Shown here in pieces: positions 1-12,800 of a stretch of DNA of 64,000 nucleotides. Origin of the DNA: Alitta virens (lineage: Eukaryota; Annelida; Polychaeta; Phyllodocida; Nereididae); assembly GCA_932294295.1 (NCBI GenBank), contig OW028577.1, positions 8,514,001-8,578,000 of the forward strand, in the 5' to 3' direction. The position numbers and the translations under genes were made by a program. Each line of letters opens with the position of its first letter. The stretch's first letter is position 1. The notes under the pieces are model-generated. The model was not told the DNA's origin, searched no databases, and was given only the letters and a program-made list of their open reading frames with translations.

Positions 1-106
1 CTTTCATTGAGTTTTTGTATTTTGCCCTTTGTTGCATCTATTTGAAAGCTTTCGATGAACCCTTTGCTTGCATGTTTTGCATCTTTGTTTTGCTTTGATG
101 CAACAG

Positions 107-1644
107 GCGCCTGATAATAGAGTCTTGCGACACTGGAAACCGGGAGACTTCTGCATGGCAAGGTACTGGCACGATGGAAAGGTACGTATGAATGAGATAC
201 CCTCATACTATGGCGTGTTTTTTAATCGAGGTACACTTCTGTTTAACTAAGCAGCCTATTATTATTGCTTTCAGCTTTATAAAGTATAAGTTGCAGTGTA
301 ATATGGGATGCTTTTGTAAATTTTTTTGTACGGTTCTATGCTTTTTATTGTGTTTTTATTAATGTCATACTGTAAACTATCTGTAAATTTAGCATTTCTA
401 TGACCTGTGCTATTGGCTGTCGGATATTTTCTTTATCTCCGTATACATTTATGATGCTCTTTCGATGCTTTCCTTTGTTTTGCTGATGGTTCGCTGGCTT
501 TGTTTTTTTGCAGTACTACAGAGCGATGATTCAAGCTGTGGTTCAAAATGGCCAAGCTTGCATGGTGACATTCCCTGATTATGGAAACACAGAGCGTGTT
601 CCTTTGGCTGATATCAGGGCAATTCCTAAACAAGCATGGGTATGTGTGGCCTAAACTCCAAGCTTTTTATCAATTGGTGGTTGTATGAGTGGAATGTGTG
701 TTATGTTACTCGACAGAAGAGGTAGAGGAGGTGGTAAATGTTTCCTTAGTGCAACTGATGTGTGTGTTGTAAATATTGTTCTCTTCGGTGTTCTATTGTT
801 CGTGGTAAATACATAGTTGATTAGTTCTAATCAAGTCTGAATTTTCTAAATTGTACATAGAATTTGCATGGGTATTGTGAAGAATGTGTAAATATAGTAT
901 TCTGTCTTCAACAACTTTAACAGGCAGTACCGAAAAAAAATAAAAACCAGCTGTAATTGACCTTAGAGTATTCTGCATAAATATGAAACCAGTACGCTAT
1001 ATTCAATCAATGAACTTACAGTTAAACTTCATCTTTGTGGCATGGATATGAAAGTAGATGTGGTCTAGGCATGTCAGCCTCTTCAGAATTATAGATGTTT
1101 TATTTGGTGTTTGATGAATCTGCATGGCACATATTTAAGAGTATCTCATTAAAGTAAGAAAAGGGAATTTTTTACCTTGTACATGACATTTTGTTGGTTG
1201 TTTTCACAGGAATCAAACAGCATTCAAGGGCAGATAATGGACATGATCCAGACGGCTGGACCACCTTCAGGTGCGCCAGGAATGACCCAAGGAATGACCC
1301 AAGGAATGACCCAAGGAATGACCCAAGCAATGACACAAGGAATGACACAAGGAATGACCCCAGGAATGACCACTCCAACTGTGATTAACCCTAACATGGT
1401 CCCTGTATCAATGCCTGCACCTGCTATGATCGTACCCACTTCGCCAACAATGACTTATGTGACTTACCCAAGCCAGGTGCCTCCCACGGACCAGCCGTAC
1501 CAAGGCCAGCTCACTGGGTTAGAGTTTTATCAGTCGGGCGGAGGCATTGCGTACCCTATGAACACAGCTGTACATCAACACGGAAGAACCAACCAGAGGC
1601 CAGCTCAACAGTATTACCTCCAGACGGCACAGAGAAATATGTAA
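107..1644 (+). CDS. TDRD3: TDRD3 homologue (Tudor domain protein), 3' three exons, partial
   Basis: Three exons, 107-181, 514-639 and 1210-1644 (stop TAA at 1642-1644), have AG/GT borders and join in phase 0 to give the last 211 residues. The first two form a Tudor domain (W-x-P-G-D-F-C-M-A-R-Y-W, then YYRA, FPDYGN and a final PLADIRAIP). Tudor domains of this family bind methyl-arginine. The tail ends in LEFYQSGGG followed by RPAQQYYLQTAQRNM, which resembles the end of vertebrate TDRD3, where a short terminal motif contacts the exon junction complex. TDRD3 works with topoisomerase 3B on mRNA and R-loops. Exon 3 also encodes a Met-Thr-Gln-Gly repeat not expected in vertebrate TDRD3. The 5' part lies outside the window. 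SMN or SPF30 Tudor proteins are less likely because of the C-terminal match. Confidence 0.85.
1279..1370 (+). repeat. 12-bp coding tandem repeat (MTQG)
   Basis: About seven units of a 12-bp repeat (ggaatgacccaa and single-base variants) lie in the last TDRD3 exon. They encode repeated Met-Thr-Gln-Gly, with MTQA and MTPG variants. Near-identity between units suggests recent slippage, so length may vary between individuals. Confidence 0.85.
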
Positions 1645-1764
1645 CAGAAACTGCTTTATTTATGTTCGTTTTTATTTTCATCATTATCAGTATTTTATAG
1701 TCTTCTGTTGTAACATAGGTTCAATTGTCGGAAAGTTCTGATTTGATGAATGGTGCTTTGTTTT

Positions 1765-1917
1765 AGTTACCGCCCAGATAACGTGCCACATCACCTTATT
1801 GTCGGCCTGGCGTCGGCGGTGAACGTCGGCCCGGTGTCGCTAAATGCTGGCCTGGCGTACGATGATCCAACATTGGGCCGACGTTGACCTGATCTAGTAT
1901 GCTATTGGGGCGGTACT
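1765..1917. mobile_element. Small GC-rich MITE-like insertion in TDRD3 3' UTR
   Basis: A 153-bp GC-rich island in AT-rich DNA starts with agttaccgccc and ends with the near inverse ggggcggtact. Inside are repeated GTCGGCC / GGGCCGAC words in both orientations. This fits a short non-autonomous DNA transposon. No clear target duplication was seen. Confidence 0.4.
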
Positions 1918-2141
1918 TCAGTCATGAATGGATTGTGTTGGTAAAAAATAAACTTCAGGGTTCTAGGCCAATATTCTTAAATAGCTGCAATGAGGCCAGA
2001 TAAGTTAATGACTTCTCTCTCAAATAAGGCAGCATAATACAGAGGTATTTATTGTGTGAAGCATGTTGTACATGCATATATATTTACAATATTTATTTAT
2101 GTATGACCAAGGCATCTCTGTATTATGAATCAAGACTTGTA

Positions 2142-2147
2142 AATAAA
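2142..2147 (+). terminator. poly(A) signal of the TDRD3 homologue
   Basis: A canonical AATAAA lies about 500 bases after the TDRD3 stop codon. The intervening 1645-2141 is AT-rich, non-coding 3' UTR-like sequence and includes a small MITE. Later signals (for example near 3067) could be alternatives. Confidence 0.5.
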
Positions 2148-2149
2148 AT

Positions 2150-5100
2150 GCTTGTCTTAGTAATCGCTCTTTATTGAGGTATGTTTAAAAATGTGTTCAT
2201 TGGTCATAAATTAATTGCTTTCTGATCAACTGGCCCTGTAATATAAAGATGTAATTATCACCTTCATGTAAACATTAATGTCACAAGCACACACAGTAAT
2301 ATATTATTATTTGTTGCGATTTTTGTTGTTAGTTGATATTGGTCAGTTTAAAATTTAGATATGATTTTAAGAGTTCTAAATTAATTGAATTGTAATATTT
2401 GAGACATCCATAATTCATATGCTCATTAGCTCTGCCCCCCCCCCCTGGAAGGGGGGAGAGCTTTTGTTCTCAATTCGTGATGTCAATGATGTTGGCATTC
2501 CCGCCAAAAGCTGCAATCTGTTTCCAGATGAAAACGGCAGTTAAAAGTCACTCTCCAGCTCACTGCGTAGCTAGATATTGTTGTCTTTACAGCTTGTCAA
2601 TGTTTGTGGGCGTCATTGAAATATTACGTATTTTCTTTAACCTCATATGTTGACTTGGAATATGCGGTTGTTGCCCCTAGATGCAGCCCACCGGCAAAAG
2701 TGGCGGGGAAATTATGCGATTTGGATCCCACTAGGGATCAAAGTGTCCCCGCTGCTATGGGCAGAGCTCTGCACATCCCATGTGCATTCTAGTTGTACAA
2801 GTTTCAAGTGACACCTCCCCTCTTGTCTGTGATTTTAATGAATGTTTCAATTGGATATTTGTGACATTATTAAGATGTACCCCCCATGAATATTTTCATT
2901 ACTTTAAGCTATATATTTTGCATATTATTATCCTTTCACGGTGGTGTTAATGAACATACAGCAATACTTGAGTAAAACCACTGGTAATTATGCAAAGTAG
3001 TTTTTAAATTAAAAGTTTGTCAAGAATGTCCTGTGTAGGAGAGATATTTCAAAGTCTGTGATGAAATAAAGTGAATGTTGATTTAAGTTACACCTGAAAA
3101 AGTGATTTACTTGTGACATTAGTCACTGGCTGTTCAATATACATCCTGTGCAGAGATTCTTCGTTAGTGAGTATTCCTGCTCATTTCTGATCCCGAGAAG
3201 GAAAAACTTTTTTTTTTAAATTATCTTGTATACTTTTTATAAGCCAGATATGGGTGGATAAAAAAAATATTCAAAAGATGTCATTACAGAATTACACCTA
3301 AAATATATTGCTTTGTAATCAGTTAAATTTTGATGTTATAAACAATCACTATGTGCTTTAATTTAACATCTTCGCATGGGGGGGGGGGGGGATTAAATAT
3401 AGTAAAGTAATAACATTTTTTCATTCTGGACAAATGAATCTATCAAGTTTCAAATATGGGAAGGCATCCAAAGGCAAAGGATGTTGATACAAATATGTAC
3501 ATAGGGAATTGGATTGGTAGCAGCAATTTCACGTTTCACTTTACTTTTGAAAAAGTTGTTGAAAATAATAATGTTGTACTATGCTAGATATTAATATAAC
3601 ATAATCACAGGTATGAAATGCATGTGCTACAGATGAAGTTGTATATTAATTCATTGAGGCATGATTGAAAAGAAACACTGAAATCAAACTATATGCGTGC
3701 CTTATCAGATCTGAACTCTCTAAGCATTCTTAAGCATGCACAGGCGAGTGTTTAATCCTGTTCGTTGTTGTTTCGATTATTTGTATGTATGGGCTGCTGT
3801 ATTAACTTTGCATTTGGTTGGGTGTGTGGCTGCTGAATTTCATACAATTTTTTTCTGTAATCAAAACTTCAGCTTTGCTCATTACCTTCGTTAATGAAAA
3901 TTATTTGCTGTACATAAACCATAGCTTTAACTGTTTTCTGAACTGTCATGGGTATGAGTGGGTATGAATATGATAACATAGTTTTCCATAATTGTTGTGA
4001 CTTCAACTCCTGAAATGTGTGGCCATGTTGACTCCTCCCCTCCAGTATCACCCCCATCCTATTTTTAAAAAAACCCTCTCAGCTTTAAAAATTAACTCTA
4101 AGCTAATATAATTTTGATATGGTTGAACAGTATTGTCATTCATTGATTGTAATACTTAATAGTTAAACCTCATTTCTATCTAGTTGTCAGGTAGCGTTTT
4201 ATGAATCATTGTGTAGCGCTTTCGTTCAGTTCTCTTCCTGTGTCGTCTTTTACCTTTTGTAGATATAATGAAATAGGTTGTATAGACAATGGGTCCAAAT
4301 TTGACGCATGTCATTGTTTAGGGTTTGACACTTAATGAAGTTAATGTTGGCATGCTGTGTAAAATTGGTTTCTTAGTGTTATGTAGTGTCTGATGGGCAT
4401 ACCAGCCAAGATTGTCTGCCCATGTGTACATTAAGTTTGCTAAGTCTGTGATGCCACAGGTGCACTTGACAGACAGGCCTTCATGACTTCATGAGCGAGT
4501 GTGGTGGATCAGTTGTATTTAGTGCTGTTCCATTTAAAAAAAGGGGGGGGGGGGGGAGACCTGACCATGTTAGATCCCCCCCCCCCCAACCCCCGATATC
4601 TGGTTTTTGACAGACCCCATCCCCGCTTTTTTCTACATTAAGATATTAAGAAATAACTGGTCAACCACCCACCCTCCCACGATATCAGTTTTCCCCAAAA
4701 TTCCCCCCCCCCCCCCCCCTCCTGTTGTCTGAAAATTTTTCAGGTCCCCCCCCCCTCTTTTTAAAATGAAACGGCCCTTACTTTCTTTTTGAACATTTCA
4801 ACAATTCGTTTTGAAAGTTTCAATCATACATGGTTGTGCTGTGGCCAGTTGTTTGTCATGCAAATTCCTTTCATTCTTTGTATTTGTGGTCGTCATTCAT
4901 ATTGTGAGGAATGATTAAAAGTGTATATTAATATTGTCCTACATTTAAAAGTTAGATGTAATAAGCTGGTGTAATCACAGATTCAGATAATCAGAAGCGA
5001 CATATCATCATCTGAAATCATTGTAAATTATTAGTGTACATAGTATACGGTTGTCAATAAATTCAGTCTCTAGGTAATGCCTAACATTTACATCAGTTAG

Positions 5101-6260
5101 GCTTTGACTTTTACAAATGTTAGTTATGAATAAAATCTATGTTAATAGGTATATGTATGCATTGTTACTTGGTATTGTATAGTGTTCAATTTTCATTATG
5201 TTATGTATTTATGTATATAGTTTTGTAAATGTGATCATTTCAAAATTAAACTTCTATTATTATGAAGCCTTCTGCATCTTAGTTTGTCATATCGAACAAG
5301 ATCTGTGTTCTACAACTGATTTGATATTTTGCCCGTGAGTGTGACTGTGATAAATAATACACATGTATCGCAAACAATTCGGATCAAAGTTTCTTGAAAG
5401 GATAGCCCTTCAGCTTCAATGACAAACTATAACATATACCATTCATGGCAAATTGGCTGCTGGTCAGTGCTGAACCGTGTTGCAAGCTGTCTCTTAGTCA
5501 CCTGAATCAAATTTGCTGTGTTTTTGACAAAAGTATCATTCAATGTAGGGATCTGGAGGGCAGTTTTTTGGCAATTGTGCTGCTGACCACAACGATTACC
5601 TATCGGTAATTACTTATGAGGAGAAAAAGTAACAACCTACGGTAGTACTTAAAAAAACAAGACATCACTACACCATTGTTGCATGGATTTCAGGCGAAAT
5701 ATTATTCAGTCTTTAAATTGGACAACTTTGTGTTACCTGTAGCAGCAGAACTTGTCGCTGCCCCTACTACCGAGACCAAAGTGATTCAGTCGGATACTAA
5801 CCATGATCATTTGCTGATGCTGGATGTACGATGTAGTGCACCTTGGGAGTACCCAGGCCAACAGCAATGGTGGAACTGCAAATCTGAGCAAAGTACATAA
5901 CACTTGATCTCATTTCCAGGTTTCCCCCATTTTCAGAATGTCAGGAAACAGTTATTTGGTGGTTTAGAGCAACCGCTTTACCATAGAGTTTCTCAGACTT
6001 GGCCGTTTACATTTTGACTCGACCACTGACCACAATAGTCAGACCTGTTTATGGTCAAACCTATCGAGTTGAAGTCATCGAGGCCATTCTCTGGGAATGG
6101 ATTTTTTGCCTGCCTTTGCACCACACCCACATGTAACCAAACCTGGTTGTTATGAACTTTCTTTTTACAGTGTTTTGGTCTTCACACACCCTTGATCAGG
6201 TTGACCTCATTCTCCACGATAACGAAGGAAATAATCCTTTTCCACATGAACAAGTGACAC
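2150..6260. other. Intergenic, no gene recognised
   Basis: AT-rich sequence between the convergent 3' ends of the TDRD3 and CRAMP1 homologues. No ORF with coding character or splice-linked exon was recognised. It contains a short C/G hairpin near 2435-2462, homopolymer G runs near 3379, and one G/C-tract MITE (4522-4778). Confidence 0.6.
4522..4778 (+). mobile_element. G/C-tract MITE, copy 1
   Basis: An approximately 257-bp element bounded by inverted ends: gctgttccatttaaaa at the left and ttaaaatgaaacggccc at the right. Several poly-G and poly-C runs lie inside, with gatatc and gacagacccc words between. The same structure recurs in opposite orientation at 12347-12602, which shows it is a dispersed element rather than random slippage. 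Confidence 0.7.
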
Positions 6261-6290
6261 GTACTCGAAGCTTGTGTATAAAACAATGAC

Positions 6291-6296
6291 TTTAAT
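6291..6296 (-). terminator. Candidate poly(A) signal of CRAMP1
   Basis: Reading the minus strand, ATTAAA occurs about 515 bases beyond the CRAMP1 stop codon. The stretch 6297-6809 is non-coding 3' UTR-like sequence. A variant signal, so only tentative. Confidence 0.35.
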
Positions 6297-6809
6297 AATA
6301 ACACTCTCGATTATCATCACGAATTGTAACTTAGTAACAGGTAACGGTTCAACTGTACTAAACGGAAAGAACCATGACACTTATACCTGAGGACAACTGC
6401 GATTGATCACATCAATACCTTTGTTACTGCCATAGAAGTTCATTGATCAATGTAGAAATCTTACTGACATTGTAAAAAGAAGCCTTACTCTTAGAAGTAT
6501 ACTAAACTAACGCCAATGACTGTAGCTTAAGGCTTATTCTTAGAATTAAGCCAATTAATGTCAATGAATGTAGCTTAAGCATTTAAGGTACTTTGTGAAA
6601 ACTGGCACCACTGTGATATCTCACACTATTTTGTAATTTTTGTTCGCTATTCAGGCACCCAGTGAAAAATTCACAGACATCCTCTGAGGACTTAAAAAGA
6701 GTACATGGAATATTTCTACGAAAATATTATGCTCGCACATAAAAAGTAGAAATGCAGTCTCTAAATATACATTCTGTGGCTATATACTTTTGTAGACAAT
6801 ACTGATGAC

Positions 6810-9800
6810 TTATAGTGTTTCTTCAGGTTTGCGATGACTCGCTGAGATCTGTGCTGCAAGATCTGCAAATTTGGCCATGTAATCCAGGGAGTTTTCATTC
6901 ATCATGGACTGGAATGCACTGTCCACCTGCAATGATAAATTGATGAGATATTTCATCAGACATTACCTCACGGATCGCATGTTTTATCAAGTCAGTTTAA
7001 ATGAGTTTACTTTCATCGATTTTCTTTCCAAATATTAAATGCTCAGCTTTCTGTGCTTGTATAGTTATTACTTTTAGGATAAAAAATAACTCTTAATACA
7101 TGTAAGTGTAGCAGGTGGCCCACCACCAGTGACAATGTTTTTTTTATCATTGAGGGGTCTCCTTGCTCTACTTAACTTCCTTATAAATTTAGCATATAAG
7201 TATACAGTTAGTTTCATAAAATGCAGTCGACTCTAGCTGCCTGTAGCGACCTGTACCTGGCTGTGTTCTTAACATGCTAAAGCCAGCTGATTCTGTCCAC
7301 TTCTATAGCTAATAATCGGCTTACATCTATCACCAGATAAATATAAACCTTTGTAAGTGTAAGAAATTTATCTAATATATCATTAATATGTACTTTTAGA
7401 TCCGGTTTTGAGTAGCCAGCAATTACAGCTTTGTCTAGGTTCAATTTGACAGGCCGTTTTTAATGAAACTAACTGTATAAATTTATGGAGTAAATAAGCA
7501 ATTTTGTTATGGTCATTCAGAGTGGCCCCATGTCATCTATAGAGCATCTGCCGAGCACTACTCACATCAAAACGACTGGACAGGGAATCTCTTGAGCTCT
7601 CACACATCAATACTGTGGATGCAGGAGGAACTTCCCTTTTAGCTGGAGATTCACCAAGCAGATTGCTGAGAGAGAAGTCCTGCAACTGAAAAAGTAGATA
7701 TGCATCAGCGAATGTTTCTTGCAAGACATCTCTTTCAAGATATGAAGATATATAGTAAAACAACTGACAGATGTATATTAATTACCTCTCCATTCAACCA
7801 AGCATTTTCTGTTACCAGTGAAGTGTCCAGTGGCTTTGTAGGTGTTGCAAGAGGATCCTGTAAGGTTGAATTGTCCAAGAAGGCTGCAAAGAACACAAAG
7901 AAAGACATTAGTGAGTTCACAATGATTCATCACCAGCATGAATCAGAAATTCACAGAAACATTGATTTACCTGTGAAACTAGCATTTGTATTCTCCAAGG
8001 CAATGTCAATGAACTTCTCTGCGGAGCCATCAGTGTGCACAGCTGCAAATCACACATTTTTAAGTATGAAAATTTTAGGGTCAGAAATAATGATAATTTG
8101 TTGAAGATACACATTGAAATGTGGACACAAGGCACTTACCATCAGTTGAAGGCAGAGATATATCCAGCAGAGATGATATGTTTGGCGGGGGAAGAGCAGC
8201 ATCCGACAGAGAGACGTTGTTCAGGTTAGACATGTCATTGCTGACAGATTTGACTAGAGGAACAGGAGTTAGGGTGGTTAGGGTTGTGCCATTCTCGGTC
8301 ATACACGTTAAAGACTGTGACATCACCGCAGGTTCTACTGAAAATTAGAACAACAGAAAATGAATACCTTAGATAATGCAGTTTTAAATTTTTTTCACTA
8401 TTCGAATCATTCGTATGCGCAATATGGTCACATCTGAAGGTTCTCAGTGTGAGCATTGCAACATGTCACATAAACCATTTCAATGCAAACGTACGAAAAT
8501 ACAGGGCAAGTAAGAGTCTCAATATTGATTTTTATATTAATAGGGGAAAAATTGATTTGCATACCAGCAGGCTGCATAGATTTGAGAGGAGTGCTCGTGA
8601 GGTCCTTCGTGGGTGATACTGGCACATTAGTTGGTGGTATAACTTCAGGATCTGGAATCAGTTTTCGAGCAACTACTCTCTGCCCCGCTGCGGATGTAAG
8701 AGCTCGCACAACCTCCTTCTCTGATGAAGAATCAGGCCCTGGCAGACCCTCTGGTCCTGGGATCAGCTGCCGAGCTACCACCCTCTGACCTGCCGCCGAG
8801 GTCAGACTAAGGGTACGCATACCTTCCTTGTTCGAGACAGTTCTTCCAGTGGGACTGCGGATGATCGTGCCACCTGGGGGAGGCAATTGAGAAAACGATC
8901 CACTGTCCCCATCAGAATCAGGAACAATAGGAATCAATGAGCCATTCTGTCCAATTGCAAAAGTTACAAGTTGACGAGACTGAGAATTGGATTTTGGCAA
9001 GAGTTTGCGTTGCACAATTAGAGGTTTGCGCAATGGTCTTCTCATCCTTGGTCGAGGAGGTATAACATAGTTTTGTATTTGTGTTTTCTGAAAAAAGAGT
9101 GAAATTAAAATCAGGTTAGGGTTAGCACTAGGGCTGTACACCGGTTCTCGATATACCGTTTGCACCGGTACAATGATAACGATACGGGTATTGATAACCG
9201 TTATGTAATAATAACGATACAATTAAACGGTATGCAGAGCGGCGTTTTTGAGCAAATAGGACACCTGCTACCCAGATGTTCTATTGTTTGTGAAGAAAAA
9301 TAACAGCGACTCTTAATACAATTAATAGTTTGCAGTTATTCAATGAAGATTTGTTCATTAAATTTGATAGTATCTTTTGATTATTTTAGGATTATAATAA
9401 ACTTTTATATATATATGTACTAAATTAATTGACAAAATTTAACGATACGTATTGTATCGGTTTTACTCTATCGTATCGTTTTAAAGATAAAGGTGTACAG
9501 CCCTAGTTAGCAATCATTATTGCCGATTGCTGAGTGGGCGGCTGTTGCTAGTTAATCTAGAATATATTCACACCTACCTGTACATTATTATTATGATTGA
9601 CCGGTTGCGTTGACTGCTGACTGGCACCACTAGGTCGAGGGGGAGGAACTGCATTTGGGATTCTGAAGACACCGTCATCTGATGACTGTTGTACTGCAGT
9701 GGGTTGTTCACCAACCTGAAGGAGATAAAGCTGCATAAATATGTGTTCAACTAAGCTACTATAACAAGGCAAACACGGGGATTTCTCATATCTCGACATC

Positions 9801-12800
9801 CTTAGTGCTGAGGTACACCAGCATCCCCATCAGCACCTCATCATTTTAATTAACACTTACACTAAATCAGTGACTCTATCTTTATGCGTCTGCAATGTCA
9901 TTTCTTAAAAGTTTTAAAATCATCATGGTTTGACTTTTTGCAATTTCATTCATTTGTTTATAAACTAGGGTGTGGCTCTTGATAGCGGCAGAATTTCTGC
10001 CTTAGAGGGCCACTCCCATATGAACACATTTCAATGTTTGAGATCTAAATGAATTGTTTCTGAGTTCTGAGAGAGGATTACACTTCATATACCTTTTCTG
10101 TGTTAGCAACCGAAGCACTCTGGTTAGCTGTGCTTAAAGATGCTGCAGAAGCTCTGCCCTTCGGAGTTGTTGCTGTATTGGATGAACCTCTGCTTTTTGG
10201 AGTGTTGGATCCACTGTCCGAGTTTGTCCTTGCTCTGCTTCTTGCGCTGCCTTTCGGAGTTGCAGGACTACCATTCTTTCCAGCTCTTGGACTCTTGCCG
10301 AGACCACGCCCACATTGTTCACAAGCAAGTGATCCAGGCACCGCTGATGGTTGCTGAAAAAAAAGAAATAAACGTAAGTATAACTTAGCATTTACAACAT
10401 TTATTACTACATAATACTAACAATATTTGAAAGATTGTACTTACAGACTTGGATCTTGAAACATCAACAAATTCAGTAATAGCAATATGAACTAGTCGCC
10501 TCAGCACATTGGTTAAATTTTCATCATTCAGGAAGCTGAATTGCGGATTAACATCAGTCCACTCGTACTCCAAAACTATTTTTTTAGGAGCATCGAACAA
10601 TAAGTACACCTCAGCCATTGTCATGTTTCCAGCAGTGCTTTTGGTCCAGCCTTTGCGAAATCGCTCCAAGTTATTTTCAGTCGAAGATGAAGGGTTAGTA
10701 TCATTTTTGTCCGGTGCAGAACCAGCCGCACTGGAAGCAACAGTCTCTTCCTCCTTTATCTCTCCTTTTGCTCCATCTTTTGATGCAGCGGGCAGTTTTA
10801 AAGTTGCTGCTACAACATCCGGGTTAGAAATAGCACCTTTAAACGATAGCAGTGGTCCGGAAGCAGAGGGTGGGTTAGGGCAACTACTTGCACTCTCTGT
10901 ATGGGACTCAATCCTGCTGGGGTCATTAACTGATTCAACACTCTGTGATTTAGTGTCATTTGATGACAATGAATGCGCAGAGTTTGATGTTGTTGTTGGC
11001 TTCTCAGCCGCTGCTGAAGCACCACCTTTTTGACGAACTTTCTTCGTTACCTGAGCAGCTTCGGCACCTGCAAATAAAGATGAACTTTCAGTACAATACT
11101 GCTAGTTGATCAGGGAAGGACTACTGCTACCTCCAAAAGCACAATGTTAACAATGTTAAATCTGAGGTTGCACAAGTATCACTTACGTTGGGCAATTGTG
11201 ATAAACTTGTCCAGAGAAAAAGTAACAGGCTGCTGTGTTTCCACAGGTTTCACAGCAAAGCTTGATAATTTCACATCTGCGGGTGGATACAGCCGAAGCT
11301 CTGAAGTCATGGGCACATCTGCTTCATCATCATCTTTCAATAATTTGGTTCGCACGTAATCATCCTGAGAAATCCATTTCTTTTCCAAGAAGTTAAACAG
11401 GGACACCAGTCTTTTGTTGCCTTTTAAGTTCAAGCGCAAACGTGGGTTCTGCGCAAAGGACTGGACTTTAGTCCAAGCTGCCGTTGTTTTCGGCTGCAGT
11501 TCCACGATGACTTTATCTGGAACCTTCAACCGTTCACTCTCCCTTTCTGCAGTGAAATATTTCATCATATAATTTACAGCACCAACAGCTTTGTTAAATT
11601 TACAGCACAACTGATCAATTCATACAAAGAACTACACTACTACGCATACCTTCAAAATTATGCAGTTTCTTTAGTGCCCGACATACCGGAGTGCTGATAC
11701 GCTTATTTTTCCCCTTCACTTTGCAGAATGTTACACTAGAAGTTTACAGAAATACCATGGTGAATTTAATGAATTAAGAAGCAGAGATACCTTCTTCAGA
11801 TTTCTTGCCATTCAAATTCAACACAATCCTGTATATTCTTACCCATGATGAAGTAGTTCATTTAGTTTCTCAGCTGTCTTTTCATTAAGCACTGAAAGAT
11901 TAAAGACAATTAAACAACTTATGTCAATAATATTATAATACCAAACTATCAATTTACAATTATTTCATCAGTATTCTTTTTTATCCAATACATTTCCAAT
12001 AACTTTGAATTATTTCTTAATATTACACAGGGAGACTTTGGCTGCATTGTTGTCTATAAGGTAAATGTTGTCACATGACGCTGACAGACACCTTCAGGAG
12101 AATATTGATTACATCATAGGAACTGGAGAACAATGCTGTAAGTTCAGTCAATTTATATACCTGGTCCCAATTTCTTTCTCATTTCTCCATAATTGATCAA
12201 TCCATACAACTCAGCTGCTTGCTTATTCTTAACATCTGCAAAAGAAAGCAACACATCTTAAACTTAAATGGCAACCATGTTGCAAAGTACAGATATCGAC
12301 AGTAATGGATAAACTGATAAGCTCTAATTCTGTGGTAAATGAAATTGGGGCTGTTCCATTTTTTTAAAAAAAAGGTGGGGGGGGGGGGGGATGGACCTGA
12401 AGATTTTTCAGATATCGGGAAGGGGGGGGGGGGGGGAGTCAGGAAAGTGGTTGACTAATGTTTTCTTAATATCCTAATGTAGAAGAAAGCGGGGGTGGGG
12501 GGGGGGGGGGGGTCTGTCAAAAACGAGATATCGGGTCGAGGGTCCAACCATTTTCAGGTCCCGCCCCCCCCCCCCCCTCATTTTTTTAAATGGAACAGCG
12601 CCTACATTTTATGTCTCCCAAATGCTTGTATATTTTCTGCCAGGTCCTGTAGTAAAAATGCCTGATCTGTTCTTTGGTCTTGGTGACAGTGGCATCTCCT
12701 TTCTTCTTGTTTCGCACCAACAGCACATGGTGAATGGCATCAAAGTCTTTGCCATGCTGAAAAAACAAAGATTAACACATAAGAACAAGGACTAAAATGC

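Noticed and set aside
10100..10388. Plus-strand ORFs opposite the CRAMP1 exons
   Set aside because: They mirror real minus-strand exons that match CRAMP1 and obey splice phases.
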